A DNA stretch of 11,819 nt from Clostridia bacterium (GCA_021202495.1 JAJQCX010000195.1:1-11819); one strand, 5' to 3'. Shown: positions 1-7,419, counted from the stretch's first letter. The notes: generated by a model not told the origin, from the sequence alone. Program-made: numbers and translations.

Positions 1-720
1 GAGATACCGGAGGGCTTGGAAAAGGCTCCGGTGGGGGAGGAATGCTACATATATCCCGGCGGGGGAGCGTTTCAGGCGGGGAGGCTTTGGAAGGAAGGAT
101 TTTTCAGCGTGCAGGATTTGTCCTCGCAGCTCGCGGCGGAGGCGCTTGAAGTAAAGAAGGGCATGAGAGTGCTGGATCTTTGCGCGGCGCCGGGCGGAAA
201 GAGCGAATACATTGCCGAAATGATGGAAAATGAGGGAGAGATAGTCGCGTGCGATTTGCACCCGCATAAGACGGAACTTATCAAAAAGGGCGCGGAACGG
301 CTGGGGATTGACATAATAAAAACGAGGGTCAGCGACGCGGAGAAGTTTGAAAAGGAATTTGAGGACGGATTTGACAGAGTGCTGCTCGACGCGCCGTGCT
401 CGGGGCTGGGGATAATACGAAGGAAGCCCGACATTAAGTGGAGCAAAGAGGCGGCGGACTGCTCAATCTTGGCGCTGACACAGTATAAAATGCTGAGAAA
501 CGCGGCAAGATATGTGAAAAAGGGCGGGATTTTGGTATATTCGACCTGCACGATAAGCAAAGCCGAAAATGAGCGAGGGGCGGAGACGTTTTTGCGGGAG
601 AACAAAAATTTTGACGTTTTAGCCGATGATTTCATAGGAAAAAAGGGTTACAGGCAGTTTTTGCCGAATATAGATAATACGGACGGGTTTTTTATTGCGA
701 GGTTTATAAGACGTGAATAA
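1..720 (+). CDS. rsmB: 16S rRNA (cytosine-C5)-methyltransferase RsmB, 3' part (5' end outside window)
   Basis: The reading frame is open from base 1, so this is the C-terminal catalytic part (about 239 codons) of a longer protein; the TTG at 16 is internal. It should methylate C5 of a cytosine in 16S rRNA (C967 in E. coli numbering) using S-adenosylmethionine. Visible motifs are the SAM-binding LDLCAAPGGK at about nt 172-201, DAPCSG with the product-release Cys at 397-399, and YSTCT with the nucleophilic Cys at 547-549. The two-cysteine arrangement marks the NOL1/NOP2/Sun m5C methyltransferase family. The N-terminal NusB-like domain that separates RsmB from RsmF-type relatives is not in view, so the paralogue assignment leans on neighbours: rsmB directly before rlmN-prpC-prkC is the usual Firmicute order. 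The stop overlaps the rlmN start by 8 nt, implying translational coupling. Confidence 0.93.
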   Translation, partial: EIPEGLEKAPVGEECYIYPGGGAFQAGRLWKEGFFSVQDLSSQLAAEALEVKKGMRVLDLCAAPGGKSEYIAEMMENEGEIVACDLHPHKTELIKKGAERLGIDIIKTRVSDAEKFEKEFEDGFDRVLLDAPCSGLGIIRRKPDIKWSKEAADCSILALTQYKMLRNAARYVKKGGILVYSTCTISKAENERGAETFLRENKNFDVLADDFIGKKGYRQFLPNIDNTDGFFIARFIRRE

Positions 721-1741
721 TCTTGGTGACATGACGCTTGAGGAATTAACCGAATATGTAGAAAAGCTGGGCGAAAAAAGTTATCGCGGAAAGCAGATTT
801 TTGAGGCGATTGCGAGGGGCGCGGAGAGCGTTGACGATTTGACGCAGCTTTCAAAAGCGTTTCGCGCAAAATTGGCGGAGGACGCGGTAATTTTCTTGCC
901 GCAGATTGAGAGGAAGCTTGTTTCAAAGATTGACGGCACGGTAAAATATTTGCTGCGGCTCAATGACGGGAATGTTATCGAGACGGTGGCGATGCGGTAC
1001 AATCACGGAATTTCGGTGTGCGTGTCAAGTCAGGTCGGGTGCGCTATGGGCTGCTCGTTTTGCGCGTCGACGTTAAACGGAAAGGTGAGAAATCTTTTTC
1101 CGCATGAGATAACGGGGCAGGTTATCAGAGCGGGGAAGGATTTGGGAGAGAGAATTTCGAGCGTTGTTGTGATGGGAATCGGAGAACCGCTTGACAACTA
1201 CGGTAATCTTATGGTATTTTTAAAGAATATAAACGACCCTTGCGGCGTAAATTTGGGATATAGGCACATAACGGTTTCGACGTGCGGAATTGTGCCGAAA
1301 ATGTACGATTTGGCGGACGAGGGGATGCCGATAAATTTGGCGGTGTCGCTGCACGCATCGAATGATGAGGAGCGGCGGGCGATAATGCCGGTGGCAAAGG
1401 CGTATGACATGAAATCGGTCATTGAGGCGGCGAGATATTATTTTGAAAAGACGCACAGGCGCGTGAGCTATGAATACGCGCTGATTGAGGGGAAAAACTC
1501 ATCGAAGGAATGTGCGGAGAGATTGGTTGAGATATTTGGGAAGGACAATTGCCATTTTAATTTGATACCCGTGAATGATGTTAAGGAGCGGGGAAATAAA
1601 AGAGCTTCGCGCGAACAGGTTGAGAGGTTTGCTAAATTGTTGGAGAAGGGGCATATTACAACAACGGTGAGGCGAGAATTGGGAAGTGATATTGCAGCTT
1701 CGTGTAGGCAATTAAGAAATAGCTTGGCAGAAAGCGGCTGA
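713..1741 (+). CDS. rlmN: Dual-specificity 23S rRNA/tRNA adenine-C2 methyltransferase RlmN (radical SAM)
   Basis: 342 aa, full length for the family. RlmN methylates C2 of A2503 in 23S rRNA and of A37 in some tRNAs by a radical-SAM mechanism with a methyl-cysteine intermediate. The [4Fe-4S] motif CxxxCxxC is at C110, C114 and C117. The two mechanistic cysteines are also present: C103 (in VCVSSQVGC, matching E. coli C118) and C331 near the C-terminus (in AASCRQL, matching C355). GIGEPLDNY and VSLHASNDEERR are typical RlmN core motifs. The start is taken as GTG 713, which overlaps rsmB by 8 nt with a weak GCGAGG about 10 nt upstream. An alternative ATG at 731 would cost only six residues. Cfr (C8 methylation, antibiotic resistance) is the close paralogue, but the housekeeping operon context favours RlmN. 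Confidence 0.95.
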   Translation: MNNLGDMTLEELTEYVEKLGEKSYRGKQIFEAIARGAESVDDLTQLSKAFRAKLAEDAVIFLPQIERKLVSKIDGTVKYLLRLNDGNVIETVAMRYNHGISVCVSSQVGCAMGCSFCASTLNGKVRNLFPHEITGQVIRAGKDLGERISSVVVMGIGEPLDNYGNLMVFLKNINDPCGVNLGYRHITVSTCGIVPKMYDLADEGMPINLAVSLHASNDEERRAIMPVAKAYDMKSVIEAARYYFEKTHRRVSYEYALIEGKNSSKECAERLVEIFGKDNCHFNLIPVNDVKERGNKRASREQVERFAKLLEKGHITTTVRRELGSDIAASCRQLRNSLAESG

Positions 1742-1764
1742 TATAGCGCTCTAAAAAGGGTGCA

Positions 1765-1812
1765 GGGGAAAAGCGGAGCTTGTCCCCGTGTTCGGCGGCG
1801 AAGCCGACGAAC
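1765..1812. repeat. Two adjacent hairpins in the rlmN-prpC gap
   Basis: The first hairpin (1765-1787) has arms GGGGAAAAGC and GCTTGTCCCC around the loop GGA, with one mismatch. The second (1790-1812) has arms GTTCGGCGGC and GCCGACGAAC around GAA, also with one mismatch. Both have 10-bp stems and 3-nt loops, like the modules at 7346-7368 and 9375-9395. No T-run follows, so these are not obvious intrinsic terminators. They sit 11 nt before the prpC ribosome binding site and would lie in the transcript between rlmN and prpC. Confidence 0.7.
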
Positions 1813-1822
1813 TCTAAAAAAT

Positions 1823-1829
1823 GGAGGTG
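1823..1829 (+). promoter_or_regulatory. Ribosome binding site of prpC
   Basis: GGAGGTG lies 7 nt before ATG 1837. It decides the start over the upstream in-frame alternative codons. Confidence 0.85.
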
Positions 1830-1836
1830 TCTGAAA

Positions 1837-2583
1837 ATGAATTATGCGGCAAGAACGGACGTTGGGCTTGTTAGGGCTAACAACGAGGATTCTTATCTCA
1901 TTGACGAGGCGGACGGGGAGAAGATTTTTATTGTCGCCGACGGAATGGGAGGACATAACGCAGGCGAGGTGGCGAGCCTTGAGGCGTGCAGAAAGATTGA
2001 CGGATACATAAAAGGTCACGATTATGCGCCCGAAGAGCTTGTGAGAAAGGCTGTTGAATCGGCAAATCGGGAGATCTTCATTCACGCGATGCAAAATGAG
2101 GCAATGCGTGGGATGGGAACTACGGTTGAGGTGTGCGTAATGTCGGGAAACGATTTGACGATCGGGCACGTCGGAGACAGTCGGGTTTATGTCATTTCAA
2201 AGGACGGGATGCGGCGCGTGACGCGAGATCACAGTGTCGTTGAGGAAATGGTTGCGGCGGGAAGCATAACGCTTGAAGAGGCGAGAGTGCATCCGCAGCG
2301 CAATTATATCACGCGGGCTGTGGGTTCGATGTATACCGTTGAGGTCGACGTGATAAAGAAAACGCTGAATCCGGGCGACATTGTGCTGATGTGTACGGAC
2401 GGGCTGACAAGCATGGTCACAAACGACGACATTTTGCGGATTGTGCGCGAAAAGGAGCAAATGCCGCTCATTGCCGACGCTTTGATTGACGAGGCGAAGA
2501 AAAACGGCGGACGGGATAACATAACGCTGATAGTTTTCGGCACGGAATGTGAAAATGAGGCAGATGGGAGGGATTCTCAATGA
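1837..2583 (+). CDS. prpC: PP2C-family Ser/Thr protein phosphatase (PrpC/Stp)
   Basis: 248 aa, a usual length for bacterial PP2C phosphatases. It is expected to dephosphorylate PrkC and PrkC substrates in the cytoplasm, using two or three Mn/Mg ions. The start is ATG 1837, because GGAGGTG at 1823-1829 sits 7 nt upstream; the in-frame codons before it (from 1780) cross a hairpin and look non-coding. Conserved motifs in order are RTDVGLVRANNEDS (6-19), VADGMGGH with D35 and G36 (33-40), MGTT (93-96), GDSR (113-116), TRDHS (129-133), CTDGL with D188 (186-190) and GRDN with D227 (225-228). D35, G36, D188 and D227 are the expected metal ligands, so the enzyme should be active. Its TGA overlaps the prkC ATG by 4 nt, as is usual for this kinase/phosphatase pair. 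Confidence 0.96.
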   Translation: MNYAARTDVGLVRANNEDSYLIDEADGEKIFIVADGMGGHNAGEVASLEACRKIDGYIKGHDYAPEELVRKAVESANREIFIHAMQNEAMRGMGTTVEVCVMSGNDLTIGHVGDSRVYVISKDGMRRVTRDHSVVEEMVAAGSITLEEARVHPQRNYITRAVGSMYTVEVDVIKKTLNPGDIVLMCTDGLTSMVTNDDILRIVREKEQMPLIADALIDEAKKNGGRDNITLIVFGTECENEADGRDSQ

Positions 2584-4499
2584 CGGGAACCGTTTTGGGA
2601 ACAAGATATGAAATTTTGGAAAAGGTCGGCATGGGCGGCATGGCGATTGTGTACAAGGCGAAGGACAAGCTTTTGAACCGCTTTGTCGCGGTGAAGGTAC
2701 TCCGAAGCGAATATGAGGGTAACGAGGAATTTATAAGACGCTTTAACATTGAGTCGCAGGCGGCGGCGAGCTTGTCACATCCGAACATTGTGCCCATATA
2801 TGACGTCGGCGAGTCGGGCGGACGGCAGTATATTGTGATGGAATATCTTGAAGGCGAGACGTTGAAGCAGTACATTGCAGAACACAAGGGCGGCGTTGAT
2901 TGGAATGAGGCAACCGATATTTCAATTCAGATTTGCTCCGCGCTTGAGCACGCGCACCAAAAGCACATCATACATAGGGATATTAAGTCGCAGAACATCA
3001 TTTTGACGACCGACGGCGTTGTTAAGGTGACGGATTTCGGCATTGCGAGAGCCGTGAACAACGTGACGACGAAGATGGAGGCGGTGGGCAGCGCTCACTA
3101 CCTTTCGCCCGAGCAGGCGAGGGGCGGATATACCGACCAGAGAAGCGACATTTATTCCTTGGGCGTTGTGATGTATGAGCTCTTTACGGGAAGGCTCCCG
3201 TTTGACGGGGAGACGCCTGTTGCGGTCGCAATGCAGCACATGCAGGCGGAGCCGATAAGACCGAGATTGATAAATCACGACATTCCGCAGACGATTGAGG
3301 ATATAATTTTAAAGGCGATGAGCAAGGAGCAGCGGCTGCGCTATGAGAGCGCGACGGCGATGCTCTCGGATTTAAAGCGCGTTTTCGCAAATCCGCACGC
3401 GGAGGTTGCGCATCCTCACACTGAGGAAGACAATTCCGACAAATTCGGAACGAGAGTTATGCCGCCGATTGTGAATATTACGATGTCGGACGCAAAGGAG
3501 CCGGAACACACTGAAAAGCCGCTCGTGAGAAGAAGCCCCGAGAGCGATACTCCGACGCGAAAAACCGCGCCAAAGAAGGAAAAGAACAAACGCGGCGACA
3601 CGATCGCGGTTGTCGCGGCGATTTTCACAATGGCTGCGGTTGCGGTTATATTGGGCTTTATTGTGTATAACATTTTGGGCGGCAGCATTTTCGGGGGAGA
3701 TACCGAAACGGGCGAATACAAGGTGCCGAACTTGGTCGGAATGACGCTTGAGCAGGCACAGGACACAGTAAAGGATACGGAATTTACTCTGACTATTGAA
3801 AGCCAAGAATACAGCGACAGTGTTGACAAAAATCTCATCATGCGGCAGGATCCCGAATACGGCGAGGCGCTTGACGAGGCGTGCGAGATAAAGATTGTGG
3901 TAAGTCTCGGAGTGGAGACGTTTGAAATTGAGGATTACACAGGGCGCGACGGCGACGAGGCGGCGGAGGAGCTGCAGGAAAAGGGCATGAAGGTGACGAT
4001 TGTGCGCGAATCGAACGACGAGATGCCCTCGGGGCTTATCATTCGCCAGCTTCCGACGGCGGGAACACAGGTGACGACGGGCAAGAGCGTGACGCTGACG
4101 GTGAGCACGGGTCCCGATGAGGAGCCGGTTGAGGTACCGAACGTTATCGGGCTGTCGCAGAGCGCGGCGGAAAGTCTCATTCAGCGCAGCGGGCTTGTTG
4201 TGGAAAATGTGATAACGGCGGAATCCGACGAGGCGAAGGGAACTGTTATTAAGCAAATTCCCGACGCGTTGAGCGAGGCGGATGAGGGCGACGGAGTTAT
4301 TATTTACGTGAGCGCGGGTTCGACAACGACGAGCTCGAACACGACGACGTCCGATACGCCCGATACGCAGCAGGAGGAAAAGAACGAGACGCCCGAAAAT
4401 AACAGCAACAATAACAGCAGCAATAATAATTCGGGAGATACGACGAGCGGCGCGGACAATGGCGACAGTACGCCGCAGACGTCCGACAGCGGGTTGTAA
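2580..4499 (+). CDS. prkC: PASTA-domain Ser/Thr protein kinase (PrkC/Stk1 type)
   Basis: 639 aa membrane kinase. The cytosolic kinase domain spans about residues 10-270: Gly-rich loop GMGGMA (17-22), catalytic Lys K39 in VAVK, HRD with D134, DFG with D152, and SPE (176-178). T163 and T164 in the activation segment match the autophosphorylated threonines of PrkC-type kinases. A juxtamembrane linker (271-339) ends in a Lys/Arg-rich stretch. One transmembrane helix spans about 341-364. Outside are three PASTA repeats, about 379-443, 446-511 and 516-580, the type that binds peptidoglycan fragments or lipid II. A low-complexity Ser/Thr/Asn tail (581-639) ends the protein. PASTA 2 begins FEIEDYTG instead of the usual VPNxxG, so it is divergent. 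The known family roles are control of germination, cell-wall metabolism and growth; the substrates here are unknown. Confidence 0.96.
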   Translation: MTGTVLGTRYEILEKVGMGGMAIVYKAKDKLLNRFVAVKVLRSEYEGNEEFIRRFNIESQAAASLSHPNIVPIYDVGESGGRQYIVMEYLEGETLKQYIAEHKGGVDWNEATDISIQICSALEHAHQKHIIHRDIKSQNIILTTDGVVKVTDFGIARAVNNVTTKMEAVGSAHYLSPEQARGGYTDQRSDIYSLGVVMYELFTGRLPFDGETPVAVAMQHMQAEPIRPRLINHDIPQTIEDIILKAMSKEQRLRYESATAMLSDLKRVFANPHAEVAHPHTEEDNSDKFGTRVMPPIVNITMSDAKEPEHTEKPLVRRSPESDTPTRKTAPKKEKNKRGDTIAVVAAIFTMAAVAVILGFIVYNILGGSIFGGDTETGEYKVPNLVGMTLEQAQDTVKDTEFTLTIESQEYSDSVDKNLIMRQDPEYGEALDEACEIKIVVSLGVETFEIEDYTGRDGDEAAEELQEKGMKVTIVRESNDEMPSGLIIRQLPTAGTQVTTGKSVTLTVSTGPDEEPVEVPNVIGLSQSAAESLIQRSGLVVENVITAESDEAKGTVIKQIPDALSEADEGDGVIIYVSAGSTTTSSNTTTSDTPDTQQEEKNETPENNSNNNSSNNNSGDTTSGADNGDSTPQTSDSGL

Positions 4500-4502
4500 T
4501 AA

Positions 4503-4640
4503 TAAGGAACAAATTTTGCGGGGGCAAGACGTGAAAGAGTGGGAGACGCGGGCGGAGCAAGCCCCGCCCCTACAACAGAAAATGCCAATTTGGCGGAAAA
4601 GCTGCGGACGCTCAAGCGGGACGCTTGCCGCCCGTACAAC
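4503..4640. repeat. Composite palindromic repeat, copy C (between prkC and rsgA)
   Basis: This fills most of the 188-nt gap between prkC and rsgA. It starts with AAGGAACAAATTTTGC (4504-4519), a degraded relative of the first module seen at 7346 and 9375. AGAGTGGGAGACG follows at 4536-4548. Next is the hairpin GGGCGGAGCAAGCCCCGCCC (4550-4569) and then TACAAC (4571-4576). After a spacer with GCCAATTTGGC, another hairpin has arms CAAGCG and CGCTTG around GGA (4613-4627), followed by GTACAAC (4634-4640). The stretch from about 4531 to 4640 matches 7660-7771 in order and in most bases. It interrupts an operon that is otherwise nearly gapless. Confidence 0.85.
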
Positions 4641-4672
4641 CGAGACAGCAGAAAAGAGGGGCTTTAAGCCCC

Positions 4673-4679
4673 AAGGAGG
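4673..4679 (+). promoter_or_regulatory. Ribosome binding site deciding the TTG start of rsgA
   Basis: AAGGAGG lies 8 nt before TTG 4688. It is a near-perfect anti-Shine-Dalgarno complement. No ATG or GTG lies at a suitable distance in frame, which makes TTG 4688 the best start. Confidence 0.8.
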
Positions 4680-4687
4680 AAAGCTTT

Positions 4688-5554
4688 TTGCTTTTAAAAG
4701 GTACGATTGTTAAGGGAATCGGCGGGTTTTATTACGTCGATACGGAGATGGGAATTATTGAGTGCCGCGCAAGGGGAAAGTTTCGGAAAACGGACATAAT
4801 TCCCATTGTGGGCGACAGAGTTACAATTGAGGTTGAAAAAGGAAGCGGAAGCGTGAAGGAGATTGAAGAGCGCAGAAACTTCCTCGTTCGTCCGCCGGTG
4901 AGCAACATCGATGTGCTCGTCGTTGTCGCGGCGGAGGAAAATCCCGCGCCCGATTTTTTGCTGATTGACAAAATGCTTGTCATTGCGGCGGAAAAGAGCA
5001 TTGATGGCATCGTGTGCGTGAATAAGAGCGACCTTGACGGCGAGAGCGCGGAGAAAATAAGAACGATTTATAAAAACGCGGGCTATGAGGCGTTTACGGT
5101 GAGTGCGGTAAAAAACGCGGGAATTGACGAATTAAAGAGCGCGCTTACAGGCAAAACGGCGGCGTTCGCGGGGCTTTCGGGCGTCGGAAAATCGAGCCTT
5201 TTGTCACGCATAACGGGAAGAGAGCTTGCGGTCGGAGAGACAAGCAGGATTGAGCGCGGAAAGCATACGACGCGGCACATTGAGCTGATAAAGACGGACG
5301 AGGGATATGTTTTTGACACGCCGGGGTTTTCACAGCTTGAAATTGAGGCTATGAAATGCGGGGAGTTAAAGGAATATTTCCCCGAGATTTGGCAGAGAGA
5401 GGGCGAATGCCGCTTTCGCGGGTGCAGCCACACGGCGGAGCCCGATTGTGCGGTGAAAACCGCAGTTTCCGCGGGGGAGATTGCACAGAGCCGATATGAA
5501 AGCTATGTTAAGCTTTACGAAAAATTAAAAGAGATAAAGGATTGGGAATTATGA
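4688..5554 (+). CDS. rsgA: Ribosome small-subunit-dependent GTPase RsgA (CpgA/YloQ)
   Basis: 288 aa from TTG 4688, close to the roughly 300 aa usual for Firmicute RsgA. The open frame continues upstream to 4625, but that part lies in an intergenic repeat. RsgA is a circularly permuted GTPase that acts in late 30S subunit maturation. Domain order as seen: N-terminal OB-fold (about 1-68), G4 NKSD (112-115), P-loop G1 GLSGVGKSS (162-170), GKHTT in the switch region (191-195), G3 DTPG (210-213), then a C-terminal zinc-binding motif with C241, C246, H248 and C254. The G4-G1-G3 order shows the permutation directly. In B. subtilis the orthologue is encoded next to prkC and is a PrkC substrate, so the kinase may act on this protein too (inference). 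Its TGA overlaps the rpe ATG by 4 nt. Confidence 0.95.
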   Translation: MLLKGTIVKGIGGFYYVDTEMGIIECRARGKFRKTDIIPIVGDRVTIEVEKGSGSVKEIEERRNFLVRPPVSNIDVLVVVAAEENPAPDFLLIDKMLVIAAEKSIDGIVCVNKSDLDGESAEKIRTIYKNAGYEAFTVSAVKNAGIDELKSALTGKTAAFAGLSGVGKSSLLSRITGRELAVGETSRIERGKHTTRHIELIKTDEGYVFDTPGFSQLEIEAMKCGELKEYFPEIWQREGECRFRGCSHTAEPDCAVKTAVSAGEIAQSRYESYVKLYEKLKEIKDWEL

Positions 5555-6219
5555 GCAGAGAGCTGAAAATTGCGCCGTCGATACTTGCGGCTGATTTTGC
5601 GATATTGGGAAAGCAGATAAAAAAGGCGGAAGAGGGCGGCGCGAAATATTTGCACCTTGACGTGATGGACGGGCGGTTCGTGCCGAATTTTACATTCGGG
5701 GCGCCTGTGTTTAAGTCGTTGAGAAAAGTGAGCGGGATGTTTTTTGACTGTCATTTGATGGTGGAAAGACCGCTCGATTTTATAGCGCCGTGCAAGGATG
5801 CGGGCGTTGATTCGATAACGGTGCATTATGAGGCTTTGGGCGAAAAGACGGGAGAAGTATTGCAATTTATAAAAAGCGAGGGGCTTTCCGCGGGGCTTTC
5901 GATAAGCCCGGACACGGAGGCTGACGCTATTGCGCCCTTTATTAAGGACGCGGACATGATACTCATAATGAGCGTTTACCCGGGATTCGGCGGGCAGAAA
6001 TTTATTGAGGGGAGCCTTGATAAAATTGCTCGCGTGCGCGAAATGACGAAGGAATTTGACACGGACATCGAGGTTGACGGCGGGATCGGAGTTAAAAATA
6101 TTAAAAAGGTCGTTGACGCGGGTGCGAACGTTATCGTTGCGGGGAGCGCCGTTTTCGGAGCGGAGGACATAAAAAAGGCGGTTGAGGATTTGCGCGCGGC
6201 TGCGGGAGAAAAAATATGA
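5551..6219 (+). CDS. rpe: Ribulose-phosphate 3-epimerase
   Basis: 222 aa, full length. It interconverts D-ribulose 5-phosphate and D-xylulose 5-phosphate in the pentose phosphate pathway, as a cytosolic TIM-barrel metalloenzyme. Signature motifs are SILAADF (10-16), HLDVMDGRFVPN (35-46), DCHLMVE (66-72), YPGFGGQKF (143-151) and VDGGIG (175-180). The expected metal ligands H35, D37, H68 and D176 are present, and the last two aspartates (D37, D176) also act as acid/base. The start is ATG 5551, giving a 4-nt ATGA overlap with rsgA; AAAGG at 5536-5540 is the likely ribosome binding site. A TTG at 5542 would add three residues and is less likely. Its own stop overlaps the thiN ATG by 4 nt. Confidence 0.96.
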   Translation: MSRELKIAPSILAADFAILGKQIKKAEEGGAKYLHLDVMDGRFVPNFTFGAPVFKSLRKVSGMFFDCHLMVERPLDFIAPCKDAGVDSITVHYEALGEKTGEVLQFIKSEGLSAGLSISPDTEADAIAPFIKDADMILIMSVYPGFGGQKFIEGSLDKIARVREMTKEFDTDIEVDGGIGVKNIKKVVDAGANVIVAGSAVFGAEDIKKAVEDLRAAAGEKI

Positions 6220-6827
6220 GAGCTGTTGTTATCGGCGCGGGAGATATACACGATTATGACTATATAAAAACGTTTATCCGTGAGGGCGATTTTATCATCG
6301 CGGCTGACGGTGGGTTGGAGCACGCGAAGAAAATGGGCGCTGTGCCTAATTTGACGGTTGGTGATTTTGACTCGTGGAAGGGCGAGGTTTCGGGCGAGGT
6401 ATTGAAATTTAACCCCGAAAAGGACTACACTGATGCGGATTTGGCGGTGAAAGAGGCGCTGGGGCGCGGATGTGACGAGATAGTGCTTTTGGGCTGCACG
6501 GGGACAAGACTTGACCACACGCTCGCAAATATTGGTCTTTTGGAATATATCGCGCATAGGGGCGCGAAGGGAACTCTTGTGAATGAAAATAACATTGTGA
6601 CGGTGATAACGCACGACACGGAAATTTGCGGAGACGGGGAAGGGTATTTGTCGTTTATCCCTATCGGCAAGGTAGAGGGAGTTACGCTGAAAAATTTGAA
6701 ATATACGCTTAATGAGCGCGATTTGCGCTTTGAGGAAACGCTGACGGTGAGCAACGAATTTATCGGAGAGAAAGCGGAAGTAAAAATAAAAAGCGGAAGC
6801 TTGATTATGATAAAATCTCATGATTGA
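6216..6827 (+). CDS. thiN: Thiamine pyrophosphokinase (thiamine diphosphokinase)
   Basis: 203 aa, a typical length. It transfers pyrophosphate from ATP to thiamine, giving thiamine diphosphate directly, a salvage route to the cofactor. Characteristic motifs are AADGGLEHA (29-37), VGDFDS (48-53), the nucleotide-binding NPEKDYTDADLA (66-77) and LLGCTGTRLDHTLANI (91-106). The C-terminal 60 residues match the beta-rich thiamine-binding domain in length and style. It follows rpe by an ATGA overlap, as in B. subtilis. No TPP riboswitch precedes it, which is expected inside an operon. Confidence 0.94.
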   Translation: MRAVVIGAGDIHDYDYIKTFIREGDFIIAADGGLEHAKKMGAVPNLTVGDFDSWKGEVSGEVLKFNPEKDYTDADLAVKEALGRGCDEIVLLGCTGTRLDHTLANIGLLEYIAHRGAKGTLVNENNIVTVITHDTEICGDGEGYLSFIPIGKVEGVTLKNLKYTLNERDLRFEETLTVSNEFIGEKAEVKIKSGSLIMIKSHD

Positions 6828-6839
6828 GAGGGGATTTTA

Positions 6840-7304
6840 ATGGAGAATACTGCTGTATATCCCGGGTCGTTTGACCCGTTTACGAACGGACACCTTGACA
6901 TGGTCAAGAAGGCGGCGCGCATTTTTGACAAGGTGTTTATTGTTATAGGCACGAATGTGAATAAAAGAAGAACGTACAGCGCCGAGGGAATGAAGCGCGC
7001 GATTGAGGAGACGCTGGAGGAAAACGCGCTGACAAACTGCGAGGTTTACGTTTATGAGGGGATAATTGCGCAGTACACGAAGGAAAAAAAGATTGGCTAC
7101 ATGATACGCGGGCTGAGAAACAACATGGATTACAGCTACGAGGAAAACATTGCTGAAGTGAACAAGCTGATAGATCCGAAGCTGGAATATATATATTTCA
7201 GGGCGGACAATGTGGCTGTGTCGTCGTCGATGGTGAAGGAGCTGCGCGAGTTTGGACAGGATGTGGCAAGCTTTGTGCCGCCGGCAGTGATGAGGATAAT
7301 GTAA
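6840..7304 (+). CDS. coaD: Pantetheine-phosphate adenylyltransferase (PPAT)
   Basis: 154 aa, near the usual 160. It catalyses ATP plus 4'-phosphopantetheine to dephospho-CoA, the penultimate step of CoA synthesis. The nucleotidyltransferase signature YPGSFDPFTNGH (7-18) contains the TxGH motif; RGLRNNMDYSYEENIAEVN (90-108) and VSSSMVKELREFG (127-139) match the substrate- and ATP-binding regions of CoaD. The central part (TNVNKRRTYSAEGM, and EYIYFRADN where LLF/FLMPSPEY-like segments are common) is somewhat divergent. A related adenylyltransferase function cannot be fully excluded. The start is ATG 6840, 12 nt after the thiN stop, with GAGAGGGG at 6826-6833. In many Firmicutes coaD lies next to rsmD instead, so this is an added operon member. 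Confidence 0.88.
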   Translation: MENTAVYPGSFDPFTNGHLDMVKKAARIFDKVFIVIGTNVNKRRTYSAEGMKRAIEETLEENALTNCEVYVYEGIIAQYTKEKKIGYMIRGLRNNMDYSYEENIAEVNKLIDPKLEYIYFRADNVAVSSSMVKELREFGQDVASFVPPAVMRIM

Positions 7305-7339
7305 TTGAGTTTGAAGTGTTGAGAGTGGAGTGTGGAGTT

Positions 7340-7419
7340 AAGGAAAAAATTTTGCGGAGCAAAATTTTGATTTAAAGCGCTGCGGCGCGGGCGGGCGGAG
7401 CAAGCCCCGCCCCTACAAC
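7340..7419. repeat. Composite palindromic repeat, copy A
   Basis: There are three hairpin modules in a row. Module 1 (7346-7368) has perfect 10-bp arms AAAATTTTGC and GCAAAATTTT around GGA. Module 2 (7377-7388) has arms GCGC and GCGC around TGCG. Module 3 (7393-7412) is GGGCGGAGCAAGCCCCGCCC, followed by TACAAC (7414-7419). Module 1 lies 42 nt after the coaD stop and could reduce read-through from the operon, but it has no proper T-tail. The same module order occurs at 9375-9435. Confidence 0.85.

Noticed and set aside
1468..2169. 233-codon minus-strand frame across the rlmN end and prpC
   Set aside because: It covers parts of two clear genes plus a non-coding gap, and its Arg/His/Pro/Leu-rich composition is typical of a shadow frame.
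3372..4256. 294-codon minus-strand frame opposite prkC
   Set aside because: It is a shadow of the kinase and PASTA region, with no recognisable motif and no start signal.
4459..4713. 84-codon plus-strand frame between prkC and rsgA
   Set aside because: It overlaps the end of prkC, the palindromic repeat and the rsgA start. The content is repeat-derived and no ribosome binding site precedes it.
6180..6216. Possible TPP riboswitch before thiN
   Set aside because: thiN starts within the end of rpe (ATGA overlap), leaving no room for a leader, and no THI-box-like sequence is seen there or before coaD.
1..7304. A novel gene system hidden in the plus-strand operon
   Set aside because: Every gene matches a well-known housekeeping family in a well-known order, with intact catalytic motifs.
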